Positions 1 to 11,381 of a stretch of DNA of 64,000 nt are shown here, one piece after another; position 1 is the first letter of the stretch; every line of letters starts with the position of its first letter. The notes beneath the pieces are model-generated. The model made no database searches. It worked only from the letters and a program-made list of their open reading frames with translations, and was not told the origin of the DNA. The translations under genes were made by a program, and so were the position numbers. The DNA is from Azadirachta indica (taxonomy: Eukaryota; Streptophyta; Magnoliopsida; Sapindales; Meliaceae), in contig CM040450.1 in the NCBI GenBank assembly GCA_022749755.1, positions 13,414,913 to 13,478,912 of the forward strand, given 5' to 3'.

Positions 1-129
1 GGTGGTGATGAACTGAGGAAGAGAGTCAAGGAAGCGAGCGAGAAATCTAGATTGGCTCTGATGAACGGTGGATCTTCGTTTGATGCATATGAACGGTTGA
101 TTGAGGATGTACTAGCAAATATGCCGTGA
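1..129 (+). CDS. UDP-glycosyltransferase, C-terminal end only (partial)
   Basis: An open frame runs from the window edge to a TGA at 127-129 and encodes 42 residues. It is hydrophilic and helical, with GDELRKRVKEASEKSR near its start, then a GGSS turn, then a YERLIEDVLANMP end. This is the usual look of the last helix of plant family-1 UDP-glycosyltransferases, where a (K/R)xxAExS(R/K)xA...GGSS...(L/F)I(E/D)D pattern precedes the stop. Family members transfer sugar from UDP-sugar to small molecules in the cytosol. The PSPG nucleotide-sugar box and the catalytic half lie outside the window, so substrate and subfamily cannot be judged. The call rests on resemblance of a short tail. Confidence 0.6.
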   Translation, partial: GGDELRKRVKEASEKSRLALMNGGSSFDAYERLIEDVLANMP

Positions 130-396
130 AGACGAGAGCGCCTGAGTGTCTCTTCGCATGTTCTTCTTATTTTATAATTAAACATTCTCAGCGCTGTAGT
201 TTGAGAAATTTAATATAACTTAATCTGATTAGTACTTTGACAAATAGCAGCTTTGGAAACAATTGAAGCCAAACCAAGCAAAATATTTAATTTAATTACA
301 GCAATTAATGCAAAATTATTATTAGAAATATAAGCAAACCAAATAAATAAACAAATAAATTACAGAGGCAAAAGCTTCTTCAATTATTTTACTTGG

Positions 397-1026
397 CTAT
401 TTTATCAAACAATTGGTGAGCTTCGTATGCATCCCCGAGTCTCTCTTCTTCTTCTTGAAATGCTTGGAAGCAGCCTTCAACACTTTCCTCCATCCCTGGT
501 CATATATTAAATCAACAATAATTGTTCAAAAAAATTTATAAATAGTTGTAGTATTTTTTGCTATTAAGGGCAGGTATTGAATCTGATAACAAAATTAATT
601 GTTTAAATTCAAAAGAGATACCTTAGAGGAGGAGACAGGCAGACAAGAATTTTTAACAGGAGTTGGTGAGAACTCAGAAGCTCTGGTTTTCTTCTTCTTC
701 TTTTTCAAAAGACTACAGAGATTAATTCCGAATGCAGAGAATGTTACCGTTTTCCTCTTCTTCTTTGCACTCTTCTTCTCCAACTCAACTACTCCAAACC
801 CAAAGTCATTTGATAGTCTTATCGGCGTCATCGAATCCAAATCGATGGGACTATAAGTTCGGGGAATCAGAGGAGACCATATGGAGCTCTGCGAGTAGTC
901 GAAATCGAATGCAGAGTTGTCAGGAAATTTGCAGAGGAGTTCTCTCGACATCACTGGCTCCAAATACTCCACCACTTTTGCGTTAATGAGTCTTTCCTCT
1001 TCTTCTTCGTCTCTATTCCTTTTCAT
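397..1026 (-). CDS. Small basic plant-specific protein of unknown function, two exons
   Basis: Two exons on the minus strand: 622-1026, which starts at ATG 1024-1026 and ends AAG|GT, and 397-495, which follows an ACCAG acceptor and ends at TAG 397-399. The intron is 496-621. Together they encode 167 residues. The N-terminus is acidic (MKRNRDEEEEERLINAK). A middle block reads EYLEPVMSRELLCKFPDNSA and is followed by FDFDYSQSSIWSPL. There are two lysine clusters (KKSAKKKRK and KKKKKK), and the second exon adds GWRKVLKAASKHFKKKKR. The conserved-looking ELLCKFPDNSAFDFDYSQSS block and the GWRKVLKAASK motif resemble an unnamed plant protein family; I know of no biochemical role. The lysine clusters would suit nuclear localisation, which is inference. 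Adding the second exon in frame is well supported by both splice sites. Confidence 0.8.
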
Positions 1027-2455
1027 TTCTTCTGGGTTTCCGTTGAGATTTTATCTGTCTGTTTTTGTAAGCAGCAAATTTGGAGAAGACCGAAAAATGT
1101 GACCGTTGCAATTCGTTTAAATACTTCAATGGTTTTCATTTTTTCCACGTTTGTTTTCTTGTCTATGTCTATATAACGTTTAACTTTTTTGGCAGTTTAT
1201 TCTCATGATTTATTTTCTCTTCCTTTTTCTTTTTCAATAATTTACTAATTGATTTTCTTTAAAAATAAAGTAAAATAAACTATCATTTAAAAAATGTTAA
1301 AAAATGAAACCATCTCGATATTATCGTTATGTTTTTATCATTTGTATTTATTGAAGTTGGATAATAAATATAAGAATTTTAGAATATTGCTTAGTACATT
1401 TACTTTCTTCAAGAAACTAAAAAATTATTTATATATTCAAATTAATGTTTTCGAATATTCCTAGTATCTATAATTTAATATAATACACAATATGTTTTTT
1501 AAAAGAAATCAATTCAGATGTCTATGTTTTATAAAATACAAATGTATACATAATTTAATAATAATTTTAACACTAAATTAATTAGTAAAATTTTGCATTG
1601 AATTATGTAAAATTATTAAAAAAAAATCCAGAAACAAACTTTAATTTCGTTGGTGGCTGTCAAATTTAATTTTGTGCGAAGCTTTATAAATATTGAAGAA
1701 AAAAAAAATGAAATAAAAAGGTGAAATAGTTTACCGTTGGATCATGTGATATACACTCTTGAAAATGAATAATGTAACTAAAATTCAACTGTCTGTAAAG
1801 GCATTCTGAAATTTTTATATATAGAATAACACAACAGTGGATTCTCCTTTAACCATGGAATTCTTTAGCATAAGTCAAGATATTAAATTATTGAATCTTT
1901 TAGTGTATTATGTGTTTTATTTAATACATTATTAATTTATTTAATTTGCTTATGTAAATTTAAAATTTATAGTAATCTCAATCATATTTTAATTTCTCTG
2001 CTGAGAAAGTTCTCATATGATATGATTTTATGATTTCGATTCCTACAACAAGTCCTTTAATAATAAGCATTAGAAAAATAAAAAAAATAAAAAAATTTAT
2101 GGTAAGATTCTGGTTTAAATGACGAGTGCAGCTAGAGAGAAAGCTGGGTAGCTCTTTGAGTAGAAAGCAAGCAAGCAAGGAAGCAAGCAAAAGAAAAGCA
2201 GAAAACCATTAAAAAAAAAAAAAAAAAAACTACAAAAAAATTTATTGATTTTACTCTTCTTCGAAGCAAGCACATATTCTCAGCAACCAAACAACTTGTG
2301 TCCCGTTGTCTTTTTCCTGTTATATATGTTTAGTTGCTCTGCTCTCCTCAGCTCAACCTCAGCTGCTTATATATATTTACTACAAAGCGGATGAATGAAA
2401 GCAGAAAATATTGCATCAAATTAAGCTGAGCTTGCTGCTGCAATTATTCTTGCCA
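1027..2455. other. Intergenic, divergent promoter region
   Basis: AT-rich DNA between the minus-strand basic-protein gene and the X8-protein gene. A run of GCAAG/GGAAG pentamers lies at about 2166-2190 and a long A-run at 2210-2230. A TATATATATT tract at 2368-2377 is placed properly for transcription of the X8 gene starting near 2400. No open frame looks like a gene. Confidence 0.6.
2368..2377 (+). promoter_or_regulatory. TATA box of the X8-protein gene
   Basis: TATATATATT lies 79-88 bases before the start codon at 2456. It follows a pyrimidine-rich stretch and precedes a short leader. No competing TATA-like site sits between it and the ATG. Confidence 0.5.
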
Positions 2456-3508
2456 ATGGAGTCAAGAAAATATTGCGTCGAAGTGTTTGTTTTTCTTGCT
2501 TCCATTTTCATCTCAGCTACTGCCCTCTTCACTCTAACTGGTAATTCCTTTCCTCTTCATTTGTTTGTTCACTCTATCTTGAGAGTTCTATTTGCTGTGC
2601 TAATTAGTGTGCAATTTTTGGTGTAGAGGCAAGACATGTTGTGCAATTTGACAACTTTCAAGAATCCAAAGTGACCAAAACTTCAATCAATAAGCCCATG
2701 AAAACCCCCAAGTTATCAATCCATCGGAAATTGCTTCTTTCAGAAGCAGAATCGACAGGCCTAAGCAGTCCGTTTGCCCTCCCACCTTTTGAATCAATTT
2801 CCCCAGTTTCTTCATCTACCAATAATATCCCTTCCCCCATTTCTGTGTACCCCCCATTTCCACCCAATTTCTCCTTCCAAACCCCACCTCCAAACCCACC
2901 TCGTTCCTTTGCTAGCCCGCCCTCAATTTCACCTAGCCCAAATCCACCGTCATACGTACCAAGCCCACCTACCAGCTACGGCAACCCAACCCCGCCAAAT
3001 CACAGGCCAATCTTGAGCCCACCAAAACTAGTTCCCACCCCACCGATCTCTCTATCCCCACCCCCACCACCACCCCCCCACCGGCAGTTCACCCACCACC
3101 GCTCGGACCACCACCGCGCCACCACACAAAAAGCCACAGTACCCCTTTTGGTGTGTGGCTAAGCCCACGGTGCCTGACTCAATAATGCAAGAAGCTATGG
3201 ATTATGCATGCGGGTCGGGAGCGGATTGCAAGTCGATTCAGCCCAATGGGCCTTGCTTTCTGCCCAATACATTGTTTGCTCATGCTTCTTACGCTTTCAA
3301 TAGTTACTGGCAGAAAACAAAGGCGGGTGGAGGAACTTGTGATTTTGGCGGAACTGCTATGCTTGTCACAGCTGATCCCAGTAAGTTAATTTTTGTAATT
3401 TTTATCTTTAATTAATTAAATTATCATGTAATTTCTATATAATTTTTAAATTTCCTTTTTCTATTTATTGTTGCAGGTTTTGATGATTGCCAGTTCATCT
3501 TCAACTGA
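2456..3508 (+). CDS. X8-domain (PDCB-like) secreted proline-rich protein; frame broken in linker
   Basis: Three exons are visible: 2456-2540, 2627-3380 and 3477-3508, with GTAATT...TGTAG and GTAAGT...TGCAG introns. Residues 1-28 form a signal peptide (MESRKYCVEVFVFLASIFIS). A Pro/Ser-rich linker of roughly 150 residues follows. The X8 domain then begins at WCVAKP (3149) and holds the expected cysteines: ACGSGADC, GPCFLPN, GGTCDFGG, and DDCQFIFN encoded by the last exon. X8 domains bind beta-1,3-glucan, and in the PDCB/glucanase-like family they act at the wall or plasmodesmata. The linker frame (to about 3080) and the X8 frame (from about 3110) differ by one base, and the three exons total 871 nt, one more than a multiple of three. 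A third frame reads PPAVHPPPLGPPP between them, suggesting two indels in the C-rich tract. It may be a real lesion or a base-calling fault. No GPI-type hydrophobic tail is seen. Confidence 0.75.
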
Positions 3509-5880
3509 AATGGAGACAATACATATACACACACTAGCCATATATGCGTTAATTTAATTTGGCAGTACTTTTTTGTTGTTGTAAAATTTTTGTTTTTCTC
3601 TTTTTGTGAATTCAAAGGGTAGTATTAGCATTTGTAATACGTTGTAACCTAAATAATCATATTTATTCAGAGGCACTGTACCTTATATATAAAACATGCC
3701 CATTTCTAGAAGTTGATCGACAAATCAGAGTAATTTAATAAAAAATTATTTCTTGTTTAACAGTTAATATTTTTATTATATTAATTTAAATATATTTTAA
3801 TTTCCAATGGAGTCTCACTCTCAATCAATCAAGAATCTCATCCATTATTCTCTCAGTTGACCGTAGGAGAACATCTGTCTCGTGCTTGCAAAGTGAGCGA
3901 CAGCTGTCGCGTGGATTGCATAGTTTAAGGCATCAAGTGCTCCGCGTCGGATGGATAATAACATTTGAGTTCCAAAATTTATATATTTTCACAACTACAA
4001 TCATACTTTATTTATATTAGATAATTTCTTAATACTTATTCAATAACACCCTTTTAATTTTATAGTTTTATTTAAGGAAATAAAGACTATGGTTTTATCC
4101 TTTCGTACCAAATCCTTTGTCATTACACAAGCAAATTTTATTTAGTTTTTCAATTTTCTTTTAAAAGGAAAAAGAAAAATGAGAGAAAGAAACAATTCAA
4201 GAAGCGTTAAAGCAAACTGCAAATTTTGATGGGGTTACTCTACTATATCTGTAAATGTTATATTATAGCCTTTAAAAGGGGTCCATTTTACCTAATACTT
4301 GAAAAAAAAGGAAAGAAATAGTGATAAAGTAAAAGAAATAGACAAAATGTAATTATGGATATTAATTATTGGCAAGGAGGAAACAGAAAAGATGGTCCAT
4401 ACTCCATGCTTTGCATGTATTTTATCTCAATAATTGCACGGTCAATTCCGACAAAATTCGTAATAATGAAAATAAAAGATCTTGATAAACATTCAGAGGA
4501 AGGGGGGCCCGCTGCCTCTTGAAATTCCAATGCAAAAGTTACACGTTACCCAATTATATGCCAAAAGTAATTTTGTACATTTGTGACCGACACCCGAGAG
4601 ATTCTGTTTAGTAGGTTAATAACATTCAACCCCTTAAATGTTTATCCATTTGCACATTGGACATAATTATAATTTCATTTGTGTATTATGCAAGTTCTTT
4701 GTTGAAACAATTAAAATATCCTTTCCTTGTTAAGTTAGAAATTCTCAGGTAAGTATATTTTTCTATTAATATTCTAAGTAAATTGAAATATCTAAATATG
4801 TATTTAAAATTTTTTTTGTTCATATGTAACATCTAGATACAAATATATTAAAAAATAAAAAAAATTAATTATATCAAATCGTGTCTATTTTCTTTCATCT
4901 CAATATATGACCAAACATAATAGAGAATAAATTAAATTTATAAGAGAAAATAGATTTATTTTTATATTAAATATTAAGTTAAATTTTTACTTTAATCTTA
5001 TTGAGCAAATTTGCAGTCAAATTATATATTTTAACAGTCAAAATTTTGTATTATAAAAATAATTCAATTATTTCAACAGAAGTCAAAGATCCAATTAAAA
5101 TAAACAAAGAACTTATGCATTTATTCGATAAAACGTAAAATTTAAGGACCTGAATGTTATATGTCTATTGAGTTGCCAGGCAACTATGATGTAATGTAAG
5201 GAGTAGTGCAAGTCATAGAAAAAGAATCAGTCTGCAGATGGCATCGTATGTCGTTTTTCATTCTTGTCTTTCTTTCTTTTTCTGCAATTTTAAAAAGCCA
5301 TCGCATGCAGTTTTAAATGAATGAAAATTCGAGTTATCAACGGGGTGGGTCACATGCAATTCGAGATTTATGCCATCTCCATTCTCTATCACGGGCATAA
5401 TAGTCAATATATATAGGCCACAAAATGTTAAGAACATTGTCGATCAAATACCATATATTTTTGTTTTCTTGCCCTTCAATTTCTTAAAAAAATTCCAAAT
5501 CCACAGTGAACCCAAATGCCCATTTGCATGTCTGCAAGAAGTTTCCCCATGTACAGCCAAACACTTTAATGGTACGTAAATTCGTATCATAAAGTTTATT
5601 ATATACGTAGCTGAAAATGTAAAACTTCAAAATACAAATCAACCGAACACAGTGAAGAAGAATTTTGATGTAAAAAGGTTAAATTTTTTTATGTTATCTC
5701 GAGATATATATATATTTTTTGTGTGATATAGGTAGATTAGATACAGCATGGATTGCATATAAAATTATAGAAGTGAATTAACTTTAATGAATATAATATA
5801 ATCACATTTGTATGACAGCTAGTGTTTATGCTCATAAAAGAAAAAGAGAAGTTGGCAATATGTTGCATGTCTTTTAGTGT
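3509..5880. other. Intergenic, AT-rich; no gene seen
   Basis: About 2.4 kb of AT-rich sequence between the X8 gene and the first HyPRP promoter. Short frames such as 5370-5579 have no recognisable composition or motif and are not called. The first 250 bases are probably the 3' UTR of the X8 gene. Confidence 0.6.
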
Positions 5881-6002
5881 TTTGGGGTTGTCCCCCTTTA
5901 ACCTTAAAGTCAATGAACCAAGACAAGCTACAAAAAATCAAAAATGGTGTTCATGATTGATCATTTTGCTTGCTCTTTCCCTTTCTAGTTCTCCTTATAA
6001 AG
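5881..6002 (+). promoter_or_regulatory. Promoter module of HyPRP copy 1
   Basis: This is a diverged version of the array-wide module. GGGGTTGTCCCCC at 5884-5896 stands for the GGTTGTACCCC box. TAACCTTAAAGTCAATGAAC at 5899-5918 stands for the AACCCTAAAGTCAATGAATC box and contains the W-box core TTGAC on the minus strand. A TATA box (TTATAAAG) lies at 5995-6002, 113 bases before the ATG. Confidence 0.6.
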
Positions 6003-6114
6003 AAGCAATTGCCGTTGATCACTTGTTCATACAAGGTAGAGTAGCATAAATTTTACTACCATGCTCTAGCTCTTTAGAGAGACTTTGTATGGGAGTTTAA
6101 CTTCAATTTTCATG

Positions 6115-7857
6115 ATGGGCAAAAAGAATTCTTTACCTCATTTCTTGATTCTCCTCTTGAATTTGGGTACATTGCTCTCTTCTTTGGCTTGCCCATATTG
6201 CCCGCATCCTGCTCCTTCTCCCCCTCCTAAGCCTCCAATATGTCCTCCACCACTGCCTCCAAAACGCCCTCCGAAAGTAAGTCCACCTTACCACCCCAAA
6301 CCACCCCATTACAAGCCACCCCACGTCAAACCACCGCCGCACAAACCACCGTACACGCCTAAGCCGCCCCACAAGCCACCATATACACCAAAGCCACCTT
6401 ACTCTCCTAAGCCTCCGCATGTAAAGCCACCTCACAAGCCACCATATACACCAAAACCACCTTACTCTCCTAAGCCTCCGCATGTAAAGCCACCTCACAA
6501 GCCACCATATACACCAAAACCACCTTACTCCCCTAAGCCACCGCATGTCAAGCCACCTCACAAGCCTCCATATACACCAAAACCACCTTACTCCCCAAGT
6601 CCCAAGCCTCCGTATACACCCAAACCACCTTACTCCCCTAGTCCCAAGCCTCCGTATACACCCAAACCACCTTACTCTCCAACTCCCAAGCCTCCGTATT
6701 CACCCAAACCACCTTACTCCCCACGTCCCAAGCCTCCGTATTCACCAAAACCTCCGTATTCTCCAAGTCCTCCGCCTCCGTATTCACCTAAACCTCCGTA
6801 TTCTCCAAGTCCCAAGCCTCCGTATTCACCTAAACCACCGTATTCTCCGTCCCAAGCCTCCGTATCAAAGCCTCCCAAGCCCAAGCCTCCATATACACCT
6901 AAGCCACCTTATTCACCAAAACCACCGTATTCTCCAAGTCCCAAGCCTCCGTATACACCCAAGCCTCCGTATTCTCCAAGTCCCAAGCCTCCGTATTCTC
7001 CAAGTCCCAAGCCACCTTATTCACCAAAACCTCCGTATTCTCCAAGTCCTAAGCCTCCATATACACCGAAACCACCTTACACCCCAACCCCCAAACCACC
7101 TTTTGTCCCTAAACCTCCATATTCTCCAAGTCCTAAGCCACCATATACACCAACACCACCTTACACCCCAACCCCTAAGCCACCATATACACCAACACCA
7201 CCTTACACCCCAACCCCAAAACCACCATATACACCAACACCACCGTACACCCCATCTCCTAAACCACCCTATGTCCCAAGCCCACCTTACACCCCATCCC
7301 CTAAACCACCCTATGTCCCAAGCCCACCTTACACCCCATCCCCTAAACCACCCTATGTCCCAAGCCCACCCTATACACCAACCCCTAAACCGCCGTCCGT
7401 CCCGCAACCACCTTACACACCAGCTCCTAACCCGCCGTACGTCCCACAACCACCTTATTCTCCAAGCCCTAAGCCGCCATTACCTCCGGTAGTCCCAACG
7501 CCACCAGCAACACCACCGACAGTGGCACCACCATCGCCACCAACCGGAACGCCATGTCCTCCGCCGAAGGTGAAGCCATATCCACCACCGCCGGCACAAA
7601 CATGTCCCATTGATACTCTGAAGCTGGGCGCATGTGTCGACGTGCTAGGCGGTCTTGTTCACGTCGGAATCGGCAGCAGTGCAAAGGACGCTTGCTGCCC
7701 GGTGCTGCAAGGACTTGTAGACTTGGATGCTGCATTATGTCTTTGTACCACCATTAAAGCTAAGCTTCTGAACATCAATCTTATCATACCGATCGCTCTG
7801 CAGGTTCTTGTCGACTGTGGCAAGCATCCTCCGTCGGGATTTCAGTGTCCTGCTTAA
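6115..7857 (+). CDS. HyPRP copy 1: very long proline-rich cell-wall protein with 8CM domain
   Basis: Encodes 580 residues from the ATG at 6115. This start was chosen over ATGs at 6085 and 6112 because the paralogues begin MGK at the same place. Residues 1-25 are a signal peptide ending ...LLSSLAC. Residues 27-490 are almost entirely proline-rich, built of KPPYTPKPPYSP-type units. They include three near-identical 21-residue units (HKPPYTPKPPYSPKPPHVKPP, 63 bp each, about 6370-6560) and later 14-residue SPKPPYVPSPPYTP units near 7255-7380. The 8CM domain fills residues 495-580: TCPID, LGAC, CC, CLC, DCG and QC give all eight cysteines. One residue is missing in LLNINLIIPI compared with the NIINLVVPV of paralogues. 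It is probably secreted and held in the wall, where Tyr and Lys could cross-link; that is family inference. At 6846-6870 two nearby indels create an odd SQASVSK patch. Confidence 0.9.
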   Translation: MGKKNSLPHFLILLLNLGTLLSSLACPYCPHPAPSPPPKPPICPPPLPPKRPPKVSPPYHPKPPHYKPPHVKPPPHKPPYTPKPPHKPPYTPKPPYSPKPPHVKPPHKPPYTPKPPYSPKPPHVKPPHKPPYTPKPPYSPKPPHVKPPHKPPYTPKPPYSPSPKPPYTPKPPYSPSPKPPYTPKPPYSPTPKPPYSPKPPYSPRPKPPYSPKPPYSPSPPPPYSPKPPYSPSPKPPYSPKPPYSPSQASVSKPPKPKPPYTPKPPYSPKPPYSPSPKPPYTPKPPYSPSPKPPYSPSPKPPYSPKPPYSPSPKPPYTPKPPYTPTPKPPFVPKPPYSPSPKPPYTPTPPYTPTPKPPYTPTPPYTPTPKPPYTPTPPYTPSPKPPYVPSPPYTPSPKPPYVPSPPYTPSPKPPYVPSPPYTPTPKPPSVPQPPYTPAPNPPYVPQPPYSPSPKPPLPPVVPTPPATPPTVAPPSPPTGTPCPPPKVKPYPPPPAQTCPIDTLKLGACVDVLGGLVHVGIGSSAKDACCPVLQGLVDLDAALCLCTTIKAKLLNINLIIPIALQVLVDCGKHPPSGFQCPA

Positions 7858-7945
7858 TTGACAAACTTCCATGCAATCAATTTGCATGAGAATGTTGAGG
7901 ATGTTGCTATCCGTGACTTTTTTGTTTTTGTTGGTCAAAGATAAT

Positions 7946-7997
7946 GACATTTGAGAGCTGCTTGAAGTAGAAGTGCTTCACGAGATCGAAAGATGTC
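7946..7997 (+). promoter_or_regulatory. 3'-UTR stem-loop element, HyPRP copy 1
   Basis: Lies 88 bases after the stop. GACAT (7946) can pair with ATGTC (7993-7997), and GAAGTA (7964-7969) with TGCTTC (7974-7979). It begins AATGACATTTGAGAGCTG, a diverged form of the AATAATGTGAGAG(C) start shared by other copies. Confidence 0.4.
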
Positions 7998-10900
7998 TTA
8001 ATATATGTTTTATTCCTCTCTTGTGGTTGCAAATCAAATCAATGTGTTGCATGTGGATTAATTAATTAGTAATGTTGTGTTGGACTAATTCCAAGGTATT
8101 TTGTGTATGAATTAGAAGTTTTTCTCTCTCTCTCTATATGTATCAATTCTGCAGAGAAAAAAAATTACTTTTCTTTTCTTTTTTTCGTAATTCGTAAAAT
8201 AAACTAAAGATTTCTTCTATCATAGTATGAGCTAGATTCCGGTCAGAAAGCTCTTATACCATCATCAAAGTTTTTAAATAATTTATTCAATCTTTGGATG
8301 TAAAAGAAATTTCAATTATGAAGTTATTAAAATATTACAATTTTTTTTATCTTTCAAGTAATTTCTTTTTTTTTTTTTTAATTATTCCAAATTAAAAAGC
8401 TAATTCAGATCATGACTTGCATATACCTATATAATTATTGGTACGACTTATGTAGTCCATAGTGGGATTGTGATAGAAAGCTAGCTAGACAGATGGATGT
8501 CGAAATTTAAACAAATTAACTACATTATTTAAGGATTTTGATACCGAAATCTCTTTTTTATTATAGGAAATATAACCAATTAAATCAAATAGTAATCTTC
8601 ACTTTTAATTCTGTCCACATTTAAACAAACAAATGCATTGCTTTCTCGGAAATTGAGTTGGGGAAAAGAAATGATTACTACTAAATATTATATCTTTACT
8701 AACTTAATTTGTGAAGAAAGAACTTGCATAACAGACAACTGACCCAACAAACACTTTTAATTATATATCCTATATATCAATGGTACAGGAGATCTGAAAC
8801 ATCAGACTGGAGAGGGGTTTGAGATATTTATTTATAAATGATAATGATAATATATATATATATATATATGTATATAATTGATCGTCACATTTGATAATTT
8901 ACAAGTCAATTTTCATTCAAATGCTACTTTTGATAACGTTTTTCTTTTTTAATTTTTTAAAGAATTATCAATTTGATAACACCGTAAAAGAAAAACCACA
9001 AGGCAGATAGAAGAATATGCTTGGTATAATTCATTTTGCATTTATAGCACAAAAAAAAAAAAAACTTGCATGTTTATTTGATTTAAACTTATATGTGGGT
9101 ATATGTAAAAAGAATAAAATAAAATAAAACCGTATATGTAGATATTCATTAACTTAATCGACAAAATTTTTTAAAATATTATTAATCGAATCATACATTA
9201 CAAGTACTAAGATAACATAGTTTTGTTAGCTCAATTCTTTTTTTCTGAAAATAAGGACAAAAAAATTTGAAGAATAGTTTATGTTTTCTAAATAAAATTC
9301 TAAATTCAATACAAATTTAGAAAAGGAACAAGTATCTATTTTGAAATTTTCATGTAAGTTGGTCTCAAACTCTGTTTAAGCGAGACTTAAAAAATTATTT
9401 TTAGATATTAATATAAATAAAATTTTGAACTGTATCTTAAAATTTGAAAAATTGAATCAAACGGGGCCTAAATTTTTCACTTTCTTTTTCTTTTGTTATA
9501 TTATTATGTTAGGAGATGTTTGGGTCGGTATGTTAAAAATGCTATGTATTGACTAGAGACCCATTCTACATTTGAAGAAGCATGCAATGCAAAAAACACA
9601 ACCCATTGGGCCATGCTTTCAGCCCAATAATTGATCGGTACAGTAGTGCTATCGTCAACCAGTAATATCTCTATTATAAGTTCTTTAATTTCCTACACGC
9701 CCCCGAAAAACAGAATTTTTTTTTCTTTTACAGAAAAATATTGGTTTTTGTTATCAATAATGGCAAAAGCAGTTACTAATTGCGCAATCTTTTTCTCTAA
9801 TATTTAATTATTTTATTTTGTCAAAAATAATTAATTTAAATTGGAGCTAAACAAGACATATGATATATTGTAAGTGGGTGTTAACAGTTTGCGACTGACA
9901 AATATTGGACAAAAATTATGTAAATGGGTGTAGAAAATTTTAACTATAAGGATTTAATTAAAATTTTATTTGTCTTTTAGGTAATTAATTTTATTCAAAA
10001 ATAAAATTATAAATACATAAATAACATTTTAAAAAATTTATTGAGGGATAATTGTACACAGCTTTACCAAATTTTAAAGTATTATTTTTATTTTCGAATA
10101 AAACTGATTAGACATCCTTTGGAGATTTCGAATAAATTAAATAGTGTGTAAAATACATCATTCAACATTCTTTCACAAATTGTTCTCGGTAAGACATATA
10201 TAAAACGATTAATATTTTTTGCTTTTGGCTCTTATTTATCTAAAGATTTAGAAAAATAATTGTTTTACTCTCATACAAAATTAGAAAATTAATGAAAATA
10301 ATATTATTACATAATTAAGTAGATAAAGACAACAAATTTTTCTCTAATTTTCAGGTAGTTGAAAGTCAAGTGGCAATAATCATATTAAAATGAACTAGAT
10401 ATATTATTATTTCATTTTCAATGATTTTTCTATAGATTATTTTATGTATGCTTGTGTACAACGCGTATTACCCATCATCCAAAGAAAAATACAAAAATAA
10501 ATTAATTGTTTTTTTTATATATATTTAATTAAATATAATTGATGAATTGTGTAAAAAAAAAAATAGAAGTCAATTTGATAATGTTGTGACGTGTAAATCA
10601 TTATCCCTCAGAGAATTATAATTATAATTTCTAATTTAATTAGTTGTAGAATTTGATGATGATTTCCATTTCATCTGCCACTAATTTATATTATAAATTC
10701 TAAGAAAATAAATAGTTGAGGAGTGTACAACTCCTTTTGTCAATATATATGGATCTTGTTGGATTAATTTAATATTTTGTTTATATATAAAAATCTCTGT
10801 GAGATTATAAGAGAATAGAAAAAATAAAATAAACTAGAATTATTATTGCCCGCTTTTTTCTTAAGTAACCTAGGACCCCATTTTAAATATTTAATTTAAT

Positions 10901-11381
10901 TTAAGTTGAAGATTTCAACTATTTAAGTGTATTAATTATCCAATTTAGTTATTAGTTTCATTTTTGGTCTTTTTCAAACAAATTATCTTAATTGTTATAG
11001 TTCAAATTAACAATTCTCCAATTAAATAGATTATTTTGTTTTAAATTATCATGGCATTGTTATATATATATATTTTTTCTTTTAAAAAAAAATATGACTT
11101 TGGTGTGGTGACTTCCCAACCAAAACACAAATTAATATTATAAATTAATTTGTTATATTCATTTGTAAACGTACATCAATTATCATCATAATCTCAATTT
11201 CTTTTAGTTCTGTTCTATCACTATTTTCTCTTTATTATTAATAAACATATCTATTGCTTTACAAATTTATCTTTCTTTGATAAGATTTTTCTTATTTAGA
11301 AGTTAATTAATAAATTCAACAATTAAAAATGAAAATAAAAAGAAATAAAGCCTCTGTATGCCTCTATCTGTCTATCAATAG
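7998..11381. other. Intergenic, AT-rich; no gene seen
   Basis: About 3.4 kb with A/T homopolymers and an (AT)n run at 8850-8870. The stretch 9601-9635 resembles the ...CCCAATGGGCC(T/A)TGCTTTC(T/A)GCCCAATA segment of the X8 exon at 3241-3270 but carries no open frame. Nothing else looks coding. Confidence 0.55.

Noticed and set aside
6370..6560. Regular direct repeats that might suggest a CRISPR-like array
   Set aside because: The units are contiguous coding repeats without unique spacers, in a plant nuclear gene.
6133..7492. Several long frames on both strands inside the copy 1 proline repeat (Trp/Arg-rich and His/Leu-rich)
   Set aside because: They are the mirror and shifted frames of CCA/CCT/CCG repeats, have no start context or domain, and exist only because the repeat has few stop codons.
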